Shown here piece after piece: positions 1 to 8,634 of a stretch of 64,000 nt of DNA (positions are counted from its first letter, which is position 1; every line of letters starts with the position of its first letter). The DNA is taken from NCBI RefSeq assembly GCF_000166055.1, contig NC_014664.1, forward strand, positions 1,608,501 through 1,672,500. Reading direction: 5' to 3'. The translations under genes and the position numbers were made by a program. The notes below the pieces were generated by a model. That model had not been told where the DNA came from and made no database searches. It worked only from the letters and a program-made list of their open reading frames with translations. This DNA comes from Rhodomicrobium vannielii ATCC 17100 (GTDB lineage: Bacteria; Pseudomonadota; Alphaproteobacteria; Rhizobiales; Rhodomicrobiaceae).

Positions 1-108
1 GCCGACGCTCGTCCGCACGCGAATGACTTCCCATTCGTTCACGGGCCCGAGCACCTCGCCGCCGCAGCCGGACAGCCATATTTTGAACGCGTCGAGGTCC
101 GGGGGCAT
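1..108 (-). CDS. Small phage-type protein, 3' part outside window
   Basis: An open frame runs leftward from an ATG at 108 and leaves the window at base 1, giving 36 residues that begin MPPDLDAFKIWLSG. It starts three bases after the stop of the upstream HTH gene, so it is probably the last visible member of the leftward exo-recT-HTH operon. No domain is recognised, and the gene is too incomplete to assign a role. Confidence 0.5.
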   Translation of the reverse strand, partial: MPPDLDAFKIWLSGCGGEVLGPVNEWEVIRVRTSVG

Positions 109-111
109 GGC

Positions 112-315
112 TCAGTTCGCCTCCCGCGTGCTCGTGCGGATCCGATCGCGCTGGGTCTCGAATTCGTTCACGTCTTCGGCGCGATAGAAGATGATGCCCG
201 AGCGCTTGAGGAAACGGGGGCCCGTTCCGAGCCGCCGCCATCGGGCAAGGGTGACCTGCGACACGCCAAGGCGCGTCGCAAGCTCTGGCGTTCGCAGAAG
301 CTCTGCGTCTGACAT
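112..315 (-). CDS. Excisionase-like helix-turn-helix protein
   Basis: This 67-residue protein carries a MerR/excisionase-type winged HTH. The stretch TPELATRLGVSQVTLARWRR matches the usual helix-turn-helix, and GTGPRFLKRSGIIFYRAEDV matches the wing typical of AlpA/Xis-like proteins. Such proteins bind DNA to assist phage excision or to regulate early genes. The start at 315 has an AGAGGA ribosome site eight bases upstream. It follows recT in the same direction with a 12-base gap, so co-transcription with the recombination genes is likely. No integrase is visible, so an excision role is only an inference. Confidence 0.75.
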   Translation of the reverse strand: MSDAELLRTPELATRLGVSQVTLARWRRLGTGPRFLKRSGIIFYRAEDVNEFETQRDRIRTSTREAN

Positions 316-327
316 CGTTCAGTCCTC

Positions 328-1251
328 TCAGTCTGGGGAGTAGCCGCCGTCTTCACCGGGCGCGTCGAAGACGTCGCCCGCGTCGGTGTAGTCGGCATCG
401 ATGATTTCAGCCTTCGCCGGAGCGGCGGCTTTCGGCTCTTCACGCTTTGGAGCGGGTTTCTTTTCCGGCGCGGCCTTCTCTTCGTCAGCCTGCTTTGCGT
501 CTTCGGCTTTCTTCAGCGCGGCGTGCACGCCCTTCGGGCGGCCGACCGGCTTTTCATCGGCCTTCGCGACGGGCTCGGCCTCGATGACCCCGCCCTTGAG
601 CGGCACAGTATCGAAAGCGGTGTCCTGTACCTCGTCCACGGCGGGCATTCCGTTCAGGACGTGCGGTGCGTAAAGACGCCCGAAGAACGCGGCGGCGCGA
701 TAGCGGCCCATGAGATCCGGCATGGACTGCCACTTCGAGCCGCTGCGGAAATACCAGCCTTCAGAAACGGCCATAGAGAGCGTGACGGGCGGACCTTCGA
801 GCACCTCGCCGGTGCCCTTTTCGACCGCGTAGGCGATGAATTCCTTGTCCTTGATCTTGACGCTCTTGGCGACCCGCTCTCTCGCACCTTTCGGCCCGGT
901 CCATTCGTAGGTCGTCGCGTCGCGCTCGCCGAGGTCCGTCACGCGAAAGCGGATAGGCGAGAACAGGCCGCAGGCGTTCAGGGCCGCGATGATGAAGTTT
1001 GACGCCCAGGACGGACGCCCTTCGATGACATGCAGGTTCTGCATCACCATCAAGGGCGGGATCCGCATGCGGTTCGCGATGTCGAGCGCGATAAGCGCGT
1101 TGCCCATGTTCTCGCCGCGGTAACTTTCGGGAACGAGGTTCGATGAACAGAGCGCCCGGCAGATCCGTTGCGCGGTCGAGAATGCTTCGTCGCCGGAGAA
1201 GACGCTGAGCGGCTCCTGCCGTTGCACGGTTAAGGCCGTGGTTTCGGTCAT
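328..1251 (-). CDS. RecT-like phage ssDNA-annealing protein
   Basis: The 307-residue product resembles phage RecT-type single-strand annealing proteins. The segment around residues 45-95 (NALIALDIANRMRIPPLMVM, then NLHVIEGRPSW) is the recognisable core, and the C-terminal 90 residues are a low-complexity Ala/Lys/Glu tail, as in many RecT proteins. It would pair resected phage DNA with homologous strands. Its start overlaps the end of the YqaJ exonuclease gene by four bases (ATGA), the standard arrangement of a two-component phage recombinase. Confidence in the RecT label rests on this pairing as well as on sequence. Confidence 0.75.
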   Translation of the reverse strand: MTETTALTVQRQEPLSVFSGDEAFSTAQRICRALCSSNLVPESYRGENMGNALIALDIANRMRIPPLMVMQNLHVIEGRPSWASNFIIAALNACGLFSPIRFRVTDLGERDATTYEWTGPKGARERVAKSVKIKDKEFIAYAVEKGTGEVLEGPPVTLSMAVSEGWYFRSGSKWQSMPDLMGRYRAAAFFGRLYAPHVLNGMPAVDEVQDTAFDTVPLKGGVIEAEPVAKADEKPVGRPKGVHAALKKAEDAKQADEEKAAPEKKPAPKREEPKAAAPAKAEIIDADYTDAGDVFDAPGEDGGYSPD

Positions 1252-2243
1252 GACTTGCCTTTCTTGGGCTTTGGCTGGGTGATGCGGAGGTTGCGGTAGG
1301 TCGTGGCGGGATAGTTCACGACCGATGCTGCGCGATGCGTCGTGGTGGCGGAGACCTTCCAGCCCACTCCGAAGACCGTCTCGGTGTCCTTCAGGAAATC
1401 GAGAAGCTCGGCGCGGGTGGCCTTCTTCAGGTCGTCCGCCTTCTTCGCGGCCACCTCGGCCTCGTGCGCCGCCTCGATCAGCTTTGTGAGCGTGTCCCGG
1501 TCCACATCCGGCTCGGGTTGGTCGAGGTTGATGCTCTTGCCCGGCTCTGCGTTGCGGTAGAGTGCGCGCAGCGTCTCATAGTCCTTGAGGTAATCTGGGG
1601 CTGGCGGCTCGCCGCGCGCGACGCGCTCGCGCATTTCGCCGGCGGCTGTGAAGATCTTCTCGATGACCTCGGCGTCGGCCTGGCGTTCGAAGAGCTTCAC
1701 GGTGTTGCCGCCGACGAGCCCGCCGATCACACCCCACGAGAAGCCGCAAACGCCGATCTGGTGTTGGAGCTGGAATTCGATGTGGGGCGGGGCCTCATCC
1801 TCGGCCCAGTCGTCTTTGCCGACGAAGAAGTCGACGTTCTTGATTTCGAGACAGCCATAACCGAGTGCGGGGCGCGCAGGATCGAAGACGATGTAGTCGG
1901 GCGAGCAGCCGAGGCCGGAATGGTCCTTCGAGCGAGCGTAGAGGAAGCGGTGCCCGTCGATGATCTTCCAGCCGTTGTCCTTGCAGATGCCGCGCGCAAT
2001 GGCGCTTTGCAGGCGCTTGCCCCAGCGCATGCGCTCGTTTTCCTCGAACTCGACACGCAGCGTTCCGGCCAGCTGATGATAGAGGTCGAAGGGCGTCTGG
2101 TAGGGCGAGACGCCAAAGAGCGCAGCGGCCTGAGTGGCTGTGATGTCGCTTTCGCGGAGCGCCAACCAGGCGCGCTCGGTGCTCGGCTTGAACCACTCAG
2201 CATCGCTTGAGTACGGTTTGCAGTTTGTCAACGCAGTAGACAT
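1248..2243 (-). CDS. YqaJ-family phage exonuclease
   Basis: The 331-residue protein matches the YqaJ/lambda-exonuclease fold. ITATQAAALFGVSPYQTPFD is the N-terminal signature, GLGCSPDYIVFD supplies the catalytic Asp and CLEIKNV the Glu-x-Lys pair, and IEFQLQHQIGVCGF gives the downstream Gln/Gln motif. It would resect linear double-stranded DNA 5' to 3' and hand single strands to the RecT-like partner encoded next. It heads a leftward operon of exo, recT, the HTH gene and the partial ORF. A 17-bp palindrome at 2366-2382, about 120 bp upstream of the start, is a candidate repressor operator for this operon. Confidence 0.85.
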   Translation of the reverse strand: MSTALTNCKPYSSDAEWFKPSTERAWLALRESDITATQAAALFGVSPYQTPFDLYHQLAGTLRVEFEENERMRWGKRLQSAIARGICKDNGWKIIDGHRFLYARSKDHSGLGCSPDYIVFDPARPALGYGCLEIKNVDFFVGKDDWAEDEAPPHIEFQLQHQIGVCGFSWGVIGGLVGGNTVKLFERQADAEVIEKIFTAAGEMRERVARGEPPAPDYLKDYETLRALYRNAEPGKSINLDQPEPDVDRDTLTKLIEAAHEAEVAAKKADDLKKATRAELLDFLKDTETVFGVGWKVSATTTHRAASVVNYPATTYRNLRITQPKPKKGKS

Positions 2244-2365
2244 GCTAAATTCCCTCCCCGTCGATCAAGGCGCGCAGCCCGAACTTTGAGAAGGCGAGAA
2301 CCGGCGCGAACGCGCCGAACTGAATAGGGGGTGCCATGTGGTGGAGTCGGTTTGCTGTTGCTGTA

Positions 2366-2382
2366 GTTTACAACATGCAAAC
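2366..2382. promoter_or_regulatory. Candidate phage operator, 17-bp palindrome
   Basis: The sequence GTTTACAACATGCAAAC is an imperfect 17-bp palindrome (6 of 8 half-site positions symmetric). It lies between the start of the exo-recT operon and the end of the repressor gene. Five similar sites occur upstream of other genes in the first 19 kb. Assignment as the CI-like repressor's operator is inference. Confidence 0.6.
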
Positions 2383-2420
2383 CGTCTCGCGAAATGTCAA
2401 CAATAAATGATAGGTCTTAA

Positions 2421-3050
2421 CTATCCCGCCAGAATGGCGATCACCGGCGCGTAGGCGTCCAGCTTCGAGGTGATGTCTTCGCATCCAACTGCCGAGAGAA
2501 AATAGCCGTCTTTTTCCAGGCGGTCGACAAAGCGCATGAGAATGCGGCCATCGGCGAGCCAAACCATGTTGTAGCGGCCGACCATCGCTTCGGGATCGAC
2601 CGGCCTTTGCGAGCCGACGACACACATGGAGCCATCGAACATGGCCGCCTGAGTGCCGGCTGTTCGATACTCAAGCGCCTGGGCACCTGCTGGCGCATCG
2701 ATCTCAAGCCGCACCATCGTGCGCCGCCTGCTTGGCGGATAAAGATCCACCGCGAAATCGCCGCCGATGGTCCCCGCCACTTCGAGCGTGACGCCGCGCT
2801 CCAATTTTGCCACCGCCTCTATGGCATCCATCATGTCTCCGGAAGTGCGGCGAGCGATCTCAAGAAGCGGCATCCGCAATTCTCGGGAAAGCCCCTGTGC
2901 CAGTTCGAGATTTGCGGATCGTTTCCCGTCGAGCACGAGGGAAAGCAGGCTTTTTGATATACCGAGACGCCTTGCAAGCTCCGCCTGCGAGGGGATCCGC
3001 AGCTCGGCGATGCGGCGTTCAAACCATTTGCGATCTATGTTTTTTGCCAT
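2421..3050 (-). CDS. CI-like phage repressor
   Basis: The 209-residue protein has an N-terminal XRE-type HTH (residues about 18-45, QAELARRLGISKSLLSLVLD) followed by GKRS and the helical segment ELRMPLLEIARRT. The C-terminal half resembles the beta-rich S24/LexA-like domain of CI repressors, but I cannot see a convincing catalytic Ser-Lys pair, so autocleavage is doubtful. It probably maintains lysogeny by binding the 17-bp palindromes, one of which (3105-3121) lies 55 bp before its own start. The HTH segment is about half identical to the C-terminus of the BRO-type protein at 25803-26573. Confidence 0.85.
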   Translation of the reverse strand: MAKNIDRKWFERRIAELRIPSQAELARRLGISKSLLSLVLDGKRSANLELAQGLSRELRMPLLEIARRTSGDMMDAIEAVAKLERGVTLEVAGTIGGDFAVDLYPPSRRRTMVRLEIDAPAGAQALEYRTAGTQAAMFDGSMCVVGSQRPVDPEAMVGRYNMVWLADGRILMRFVDRLEKDGYFLSAVGCEDITSKLDAYAPVIAILAG

Positions 3051-3104
3051 CGTAGGACAAACGACCTCCAGGCCTACAGTTTAATGCGCCGGATTATCGG
3101 AAAT

Positions 3105-3121
3105 GTTCTCGGATTGTCAAC
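3105..3121. promoter_or_regulatory. Candidate phage operator upstream of repressor
   Basis: GTTCTCGGATTGTCAAC has the same 17-bp spacing as the other sites, with one strong half (GTTGACAA on the opposite strand) and one weak half. It lies 55 bp upstream of the repressor start, suitable for autoregulation. Confidence 0.5.
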
Positions 3122-3191
3122 GATTATCATTAACCGATTGTGATTGCTCAGCGTCCCCGCATTTCCGCAATAACAAACCTCTTGCATGGTC

Positions 3192-3208
3192 GTTTACCAT
3201 ATGTCACC
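3192..3208. promoter_or_regulatory. Candidate phage operator, second in cluster
   Basis: GTTTACCATATGTCACC fits the 17-bp consensus with several mismatches. It lies between the divergent repressor and rightward early genes. Confidence 0.4.
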
Positions 3209-3290
3209 ACTTGTCTCGCGTGCTTCGGGTGAGGAGTTGCGAAGGGAAAGCGCCAGATTGCCGGCTCGGGTAATTCTGCGCGCCTATATG

Positions 3291-3307
3291 GTTGACAACA
3301 TGAAAAC
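3291..3307. promoter_or_regulatory. Candidate phage operator, third in cluster
   Basis: GTTGACAACATGAAAAC shares the central ACAACATG with the site at 2366. It lies upstream of the rightward operon that begins with the GcrA-like gene at 3581. Confidence 0.55.
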
Positions 3308-3423
3308 GAAAGAGGTTGTGCGGATGCAGCCGAATTCCATGACGACGGTCCGATGGCAGAGGGATGGTTTATGCCAGCTCACGTTGACCAAACCGGAAAC
3401 AGATTATCAACAGATATGCAACT

Positions 3424-3462
3424 AGTTCTCGCCAACCGGGGGAGAGAAAGCGCGCGAGAACT
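3424..3462. repeat. 9-bp inverted repeat in phage control region
   Basis: AGTTCTCGC at 3424-3432 is exactly complementary to GCGAGAACT at 3454-3462, with 21 bp between. It lies 120 bp before the first rightward early gene. It could be an operator pair for a second regulator or a transcript hairpin. The half-site resembles GTTCTCGG in the palindrome at 3105. Confidence 0.5.
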
Positions 3463-3580
3463 GTCGCAGCGCATCACGGCGGCTCGTCGCTATTCCCCGA
3501 TGTTCGAGAGCAGAAGGAGTGAGGACCGCAAAGTAAAAAATCGGCACCAAACGTAAAAAAGTTCCATCAAGGTCATAGAA

Positions 3581-3952
3581 ATGCACCATCTCATCTTAGG
3601 GAAAGCGAGCTATCTTTGGGCACTTGGCGCCTCCCTAATCGTGATCGCTCGCTACACGAGCGTTAGTGTCGCTGATCTGAGAGATCTGATCAGCCGCAAC
3701 CCCCAGGACTTTGCCGTACCCGCATTGGATTTTCCACCGACGGATGCAAATCTGGCCGCACCCGGAACGTGCGGGGTTCCCGCCTATTTCATGAGGCCCG
3801 GGCTTTGCGAGTATTCAATCGAGAGAAACGGCGATCTGTCTTCCCCGCGAGCTCTGTGCTGCGGGGAGCCCACTGCTGACGGCCTGAGCTATTGCCCTTA
3901 TCACGCCAGGCTGATGGCTGAGCGACTGCAGGAAGCTGGGGCGGCAGTCTGA
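3581..3952 (+). CDS. GcrA-like zinc-finger protein of phage origin
   Basis: This 123-residue protein ends with a Cys/His cluster like that of alphaproteobacterial GcrA: CGVPAYFMRPGLC, then CCGEPTADGLSYCPYHARLM. GcrA binds sigma-70 and methylated promoters to drive cell-cycle transcription, and phages of this group often encode short relatives. The N-terminal half is hydrophobic with a possible helical DNA-binding part. It is the first gene of the rightward early operon and its stop overlaps the helicase start by one base. A role in redirecting host transcription is inference from the family. Confidence 0.65.
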   Translation: MHHLILGKASYLWALGASLIVIARYTSVSVADLRDLISRNPQDFAVPALDFPPTDANLAAPGTCGVPAYFMRPGLCEYSIERNGDLSSPRALCCGEPTADGLSYCPYHARLMAERLQEAGAAV

Positions 3953-5373
3953 TGGCATTTGCGCTTCGCCCCTACCAAGCCAAGCTGATCACGGACACTC
4001 GCGACGCCCTCCGCGAAGCGAAATCCGTGCTCGTGCAGCTGCCAACCGGCGGCGGCAAGACGGCAATTGCCGCCTACATGGCGGGTAGCGCGGCGAAGCG
4101 CAAAAAACGCGTTGTTTTCGGGTGCCATCGCCGCGAGCTCATCAAGCAGACGATGAAGACCTTTCAGAAGGTCGGCATCCCCTTCGGCGTCATCGCTGCC
4201 GATTTCACGCCGGATCCTCGTCAACCCATTCAGATCGCCAGCATCCCGACGCTCGCCAAGCGGCTCGACCGCTACCCGGCGCCTGACCTCTACGTGCCGG
4301 ACGAAGCGCACCATGCCGGTGCTGCGACATGGGCTGAGGTCATCGACAGCTTCGCGCGCCGGGGAACGAAAACCGTCGGTCTGTCGGCGACACCCGAACG
4401 CCTCGATGGCACCGGACTTGGCCGCTGGTTCGATACGATGGTCTACGGCCCGAGCACGGCGTGGCTCATCGAGAATGGCTTCCTGTCCCCATATCGGCTC
4501 TTCGCTCCAGGCACCATCGATGTCACCGGCATCAAACGCACGGCAGGCGACTTCAACAAGGCTGCGCTTGAGGAGCGGGCTTCGACCTCGGCTATCACCG
4601 GGAATGCGGTCGAGCATTACGCGCGGTTTGCGCGCGGTCGCCGCGCGATGGTGTTCTGCGTGTCCATCAAACATTCGATGAGCGTGGTGGAGCGCTTCCA
4701 GGCTGCAGGCTTTCGCGCGGCGCATATCGATGGCAAGTCCGAGAACCGCGACGAGTTGATCGCCGCTTTCGAGACCGGTCAAATTCAAATCTTGTGCTCG
4801 GTGGATCTGGTCTCGGAGGGCTTCGACCTGCCCGCGCTTGAATGCGCGATCCTCCTTCGCCCGACGCAGTCCTTGGCGCTCTACCTTCAACAGGTCGGCC
4901 GGGCGCTGCGCACGCACCCCGGAAAAACCGAGGCCATCATCCTCGATCACGCGGGCAACAGCCTGCCTCGCGAACAAGGCGGGCGCGGGCACGGTCTGCC
5001 GGACGATGACAGGATTTGGTCCTTGGACGGGCGCGCTACCAAGAAGCGGGCGAGCGAGGACGACGACGAAGAGAGCGTGCCGACGCGGCAATGCCCGATT
5101 TGCTTTCGCGTTCATGCGCCCGCGCCCGTCTGCCCGAACTGCGGGCATTCCTACCCAACGGCGGGGCGCACCATCGAAGAGCTCGCGGGCGAATTGCAAG
5201 AGATAGACCGCGCCGCAGCGCGGGTTGAGCGCGTTCGCGAGCAAGCGAGGGCGAAGAACCTTGATGACCTGATCGCTCTCGGCAAGGCGAGAGGCATGAA
5301 GAACCCCTACGGCTGGGCCAATCATGTCTTCAGAGCGCGGCAGCAAAAGACAGAAACTCGATACGTTCGCTAA
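3952..5373 (+). CDS. Phage DEAD/DEAH-box superfamily 2 helicase
   Basis: The 473-residue protein shows the SF2 motifs in order: LRPYQAKL (Q-like region), LPTGGGKTAIAA (Walker A), PDEAHHAG (a DEAH-type Walker B with Pro before the Asp), GLSATPERLDG (motif III), DLVSEGFDLPALE (motif V) and QQVGRALRTHPGK (motif VI). A CPIC...CPNCG four-cysteine zinc knuckle lies near residue 385. This is the common phage replication helicase of the SSL2/RadD-like type. It sits between the GcrA-like gene and small nuclease genes in a tightly packed rightward operon. Confidence 0.9.
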   Translation: MAFALRPYQAKLITDTRDALREAKSVLVQLPTGGGKTAIAAYMAGSAAKRKKRVVFGCHRRELIKQTMKTFQKVGIPFGVIAADFTPDPRQPIQIASIPTLAKRLDRYPAPDLYVPDEAHHAGAATWAEVIDSFARRGTKTVGLSATPERLDGTGLGRWFDTMVYGPSTAWLIENGFLSPYRLFAPGTIDVTGIKRTAGDFNKAALEERASTSAITGNAVEHYARFARGRRAMVFCVSIKHSMSVVERFQAAGFRAAHIDGKSENRDELIAAFETGQIQILCSVDLVSEGFDLPALECAILLRPTQSLALYLQQVGRALRTHPGKTEAIILDHAGNSLPREQGGRGHGLPDDDRIWSLDGRATKKRASEDDDEESVPTRQCPICFRVHAPAPVCPNCGHSYPTAGRTIEELAGELQEIDRAAARVERVREQARAKNLDDLIALGKARGMKNPYGWANHVFRARQQKTETRYVR

Positions 5374-5382
5374 GGGGGACTT

Positions 5383-5652
5383 GTGGCGAAGACTTACTTT
5401 GATCTGGTCAAAACCGGACGAATGGATATCGCCGAAGCGGCCAGCGCGCAGCGCATGCGCGAGTCCGGCCGCCATACGATGGATTCGATGCTGCCGCCAT
5501 CGCCGAAGGCGAGACATGAAGGCTACGCCTTTGGCATCCTCGACGGCCTTGCGGTTCGCTTCGTCCAATGGTTCGGCCCGAGCGGCGCCGGCGAGGTCTT
5601 TCGCCACTATGCAGCCGTGTGCGAGCGCCAGACGACCGCAGCGAGGCGGTGA
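5383..5652 (+). CDS. Small phage protein of unknown function
   Basis: The 89-residue product begins at a GTG (5383) preceded by a GGGGG ribosome site and begins MAKTYFDLVKTGRMDIAEA. No domain is recognised. Its TGA overlaps the ATG of the VRR-NUC gene (TGATGA), so it is translationally coupled in the early operon. Coding bias and tight packing support it as real, but nothing in the sequence indicates its task. Confidence 0.6.
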   Translation: MAKTYFDLVKTGRMDIAEAASAQRMRESGRHTMDSMLPPSPKARHEGYAFGILDGLAVRFVQWFGPSGAGEVFRHYAAVCERQTTAARR

Positions 5653-6071
5653 TGAGCTCCACCGGCACCGCGCTCATGAACCGCGTGCTGATCGCGTTAT
5701 CGGCTGCGGGCCTCACCGTCTGGCGGAACAACACCGCTGTCGGGTGGGCGGGCAAATCCCTTTCGCTTCGCCCGGGCGAGATCTATCGCGCGCGGGGCGG
5801 CGAGCGCGTCGTGCTCAACGCGCGGCCGGTCAGGGCAGGGCTGTGCGAAGGCTCATCCGACATCGTCGGGATCGAGGCCGTCACGATCACGCCCGACATG
5901 GTTGGGCGGACGGTCGCGATCTTTCACGCCTGGGAAGTCAAGGACGGCTCCGGTCGTCTCTCCACGTCGCAGCGGCGTTTCCTCGAACACGTTGAGGATT
6001 GCGGCGGCGTGGCCGCAGTCGTGCGTTCGGTCGATGAGGCATTGCAAGCGGTCTTCACGAGGCGACGGTGA
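5652..6071 (+). CDS. VRR-NUC domain nuclease of phage type
   Basis: The 139-residue protein begins at ATG 5652, the coupled start. It has the hallmarks of a stand-alone VRR-NUC domain: RNNTAVGW near the N-terminus, CEGSSDIVGI giving the catalytic Asp, and FHAWEVKDGSGRLSTSQRRF supplying the Glu-x-Lys pair and the following Gln. Such enzymes cleave branched or structured DNA and are usual neighbours of phage helicases and primases. An upstream GTG at 5568 would extend it, but that extension lies inside the preceding gene. Its end overlaps the primase start by four bases. Confidence 0.85.
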   Translation: MSSTGTALMNRVLIALSAAGLTVWRNNTAVGWAGKSLSLRPGEIYRARGGERVVLNARPVRAGLCEGSSDIVGIEAVTITPDMVGRTVAIFHAWEVKDGSGRLSTSQRRFLEHVEDCGGVAAVVRSVDEALQAVFTRRR

Positions 6072-8617
6072 ACGAAGCGGACATCAAGGAAGCCTTCCTC
6101 GCCGCGATGCGTGCGAGCGGCGTGCACATGGACTGCGCCTCCAACCGCGGCGGCCATCCGATCGCAGACGGAAAGATACAGCGGGCCGATTCGACCGGCA
6201 AAGGACGGCGCAGGAAATATGACATCTGGTATATCCTGCATGCAGACGAGCGCCCGGTTGGAGAATTCGGCGACTACAAACACGATATCCGCGACACGTG
6301 GATCGCGGGGAAAGACCTCAAACAGCTTTCTGATGCCGAGAAGGCCGCGTATCAGCAGCGATTTGCCGAGATAAGGCGCGAGCGCGAAACCTATCAGGCC
6401 ATGCTGAGCGCGAATGCGGCCAAGGCGGCTGCCCTTCTCCTGTCAGGGGATTGCAGCACCAGCGTCAAACCCAAAGGGCACCCCTATCTCGCGAAGAAGG
6501 GCTTGCCCGCGTTTCCAGGCGCGCGCGTCTTGACGAAGGATGTGCGCTACGTGATCGACCCTGAGATTGGCGAGCAGACGGTGAGCGCGGGCACGCTGAT
6601 CGTGCCGATGTTCCACACGAGCGAGGGCAACGCGAGGCTCGTCAGCGTCCAAAGGATCTTCGCAAACGGCGACAAGCGATTCCTGAAAGGCACCCCCAAA
6701 AAAAAGGCTTTCCATCCGGTCGGGCTTCACACCGCGCCAGACGCTCCGATCTACATCGCCGAAGGCTACGCGACCGCCGCGCGCATCCATGAAGCAACAG
6801 GTGAGCGTGCTGTGGCGGCGTTCGACGCGGGCAATATGACGCCGGTCGCCATCGCCTTGAAGGCCAAGTACCCCACGGCCCGCTTTATCGTCATGGCGGA
6901 CAACGACAGGTTCACGAAAGGCAACCCAGGCGTTCGCCACGCACGCGAGGCGGCCGAGGCTATCGTCGCACCACTTGTCATTCCTCGCTTCTCGCGCGAG
7001 GAGCGCGCGGCCACAGACTTCGATGATCTGGCCCAATTGCGCGGGCTGGCGGCGGTACGCGACGCGATCGAGGCCGAGCTGAACCCGAAGCCGCGGTCTA
7101 CACCGCTCCTTCCCCCACCTTCCGAAAAGCCGCTCGAATTTCCCGTCGCTGAAGCCGTGTCGTTCGATTTCGGGGGCGTGGCGGGCGGACCCGTCGCTCT
7201 CGGTTACGACGGCGAGGTCTATTATTATCTCACGGACGCGGGGCAGGTGATCGGCCTCACGGCAAACGGTCACTCCAAACTCGCCTTGGTGGGGCTCGCC
7301 CCGCTGAGCTGGTGGGAGGCAAATTTCTCGGGAAGACAAGGCTGCAACTGGCTCGCCGCCGCGAGCGCCATGGTGGCCGATTGCAAGCGCCGCGGTGTGT
7401 TCCGTCCCGATACCGTCGTTGGCCGGGGCGTCATTCTCGACAACGAGCGCGTTGTCGCTCATGTCGGCGACAAGCTGCTGATCGACGGCGAGCCCGCTCC
7501 GCTTGAGCAGCCCGACGCTCCCTGGGTGTATGTCAGGCGCGCGCCCCTCAAGCTGGACGGCCTTCTTCCGCTTTCGAACGACGAGGGTGTGCGCTTCGAG
7601 AAAATGATGCAGCGCTTCTCGTGGTACGAGCCAGACATGGGGCGCTTACTCGCAGGGTGGCTCGTCATCGCCCCGATCTGCGGTGCTCTCCCTTGGCGTC
7701 CACACATCTGGCTCACCGGCGAGCGAGGCTCAGGCAAATCCTATGTGATGGAGCAGATCGCGATGCGGGTGCTTGGCGGGTTATCCGTTCAAGCACAGGG
7801 CGGCTCTACCGAGCCTGGCATTCGGCGCCTTCTTCAGTGCGATCTCCTGCCCGTCTTGTTCGACGAGTGCGAGGCGAAGACCGAGTCCGACAAGCGCCGC
7901 ATAGAGCAGTTGCTGGGGCTCTCTCGTCAGGCTTCTTCGGCTGAGGGCGCGCCCATCGTCAAAGCTGCGTCCTCCGGCGCTGCATCCTACCGCATCCGTT
8001 CGCCCTTCCTATTTGCCTCGATCGACAAGAACGGAACTCAACCGGCCGATGAGAGCCGCACCATCACGATCGCTCTGCGCGGCGTCGCGCCGTCAGCAAG
8101 CGACAGCGAGAAGATTGCTCATGCAGAAGCGTTCGCGGCCCTTGATCGCGAGGTGCAGGCTCTCGTGACGACCGATTTCGGGCGACGGCTTTTCTTGCGA
8201 ACGGTGAGGCTGGCAAAGACCATACGCCAGAACGCCGTTGCTTTCGCGACGGCGATCGCAAAGCGAACCGGATCGCGGAGGCTTGGCGACACACTCGGTG
8301 GCCCGCTCGCGGGCTGGCTGTCTCTGAGTAGCGACATGGTTGTCACGCCCGAACTTGCTGCGAAGTGCCTCGAGAAATGGACGTGGCTTGGGGAAGCGAT
8401 TGAGCGCGGGCAGACCGAGGCGGATCATGACGCCGCGCTCTCGCATCTGTTGCAGGCCCATCTTGGGCTCGACGGCGCCCGGAAACGTACTGTCAGCGAA
8501 ATGGTTGCTGCGATTATCGAGCGCCAGGAAGTGGCCGAGGTCGAAAGGTACGCAGCCCATCTGGAGCGCTATGGAATGCGTGTTGATCGTAAGCATCCGG
8601 TGAGGGCCGCAGCGTGA
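6068..8617 (+). pseudogene. Phage primase/helicase (Toprim plus DUF927), cut by IS66
   Basis: The protein starts at GTG 6068. The N-terminal region is zinc-free. A Toprim domain lies near residues 220-290 (IYIAEGYATAARI and FIVMADND carry its Glu and Asp residues), and a DUF927-type helicase domain follows, with Walker A WLTGERGSGKSYVM near residue 548 and DECEAKTESDKRRIEQ downstream. It would initiate phage replication. Codons up to 8588 are native. From 8589 the frame reads into the IS66 end and stops at 8617, adding the foreign tail KHPVRAAA. The true 3' end continues at 11165-11370. The intact gene would have encoded roughly 909 residues. Confidence 0.9.
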
Positions 8618-8634
8618 GCGCTTGCGGTTGATGA

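Larger units (their letters stand above)
3051..3580. other. Regulatory gap between repressor and rightward early genes
   Basis: This 530-bp stretch has no convincing gene. It holds three operator-like palindromes (3105, 3192, 3291) and a 9-bp inverted repeat at 3424-3462. Two short rightward frames (from 3300 and from 3418, about 40-45 codons) are open, but the first begins inside an operator-like site and neither has a recognisable product. The layout fits a phage immunity/early control region with divergent promoters. Confidence 0.6.

Noticed and set aside
3901..5607. Long leftward open frame (568 codons) opposite the phage helicase
   Set aside because: It is the antisense of a gene with complete helicase motifs; its product is Arg/His/Ala-rich without domains. 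GC-rich DNA gives long shadow frames.
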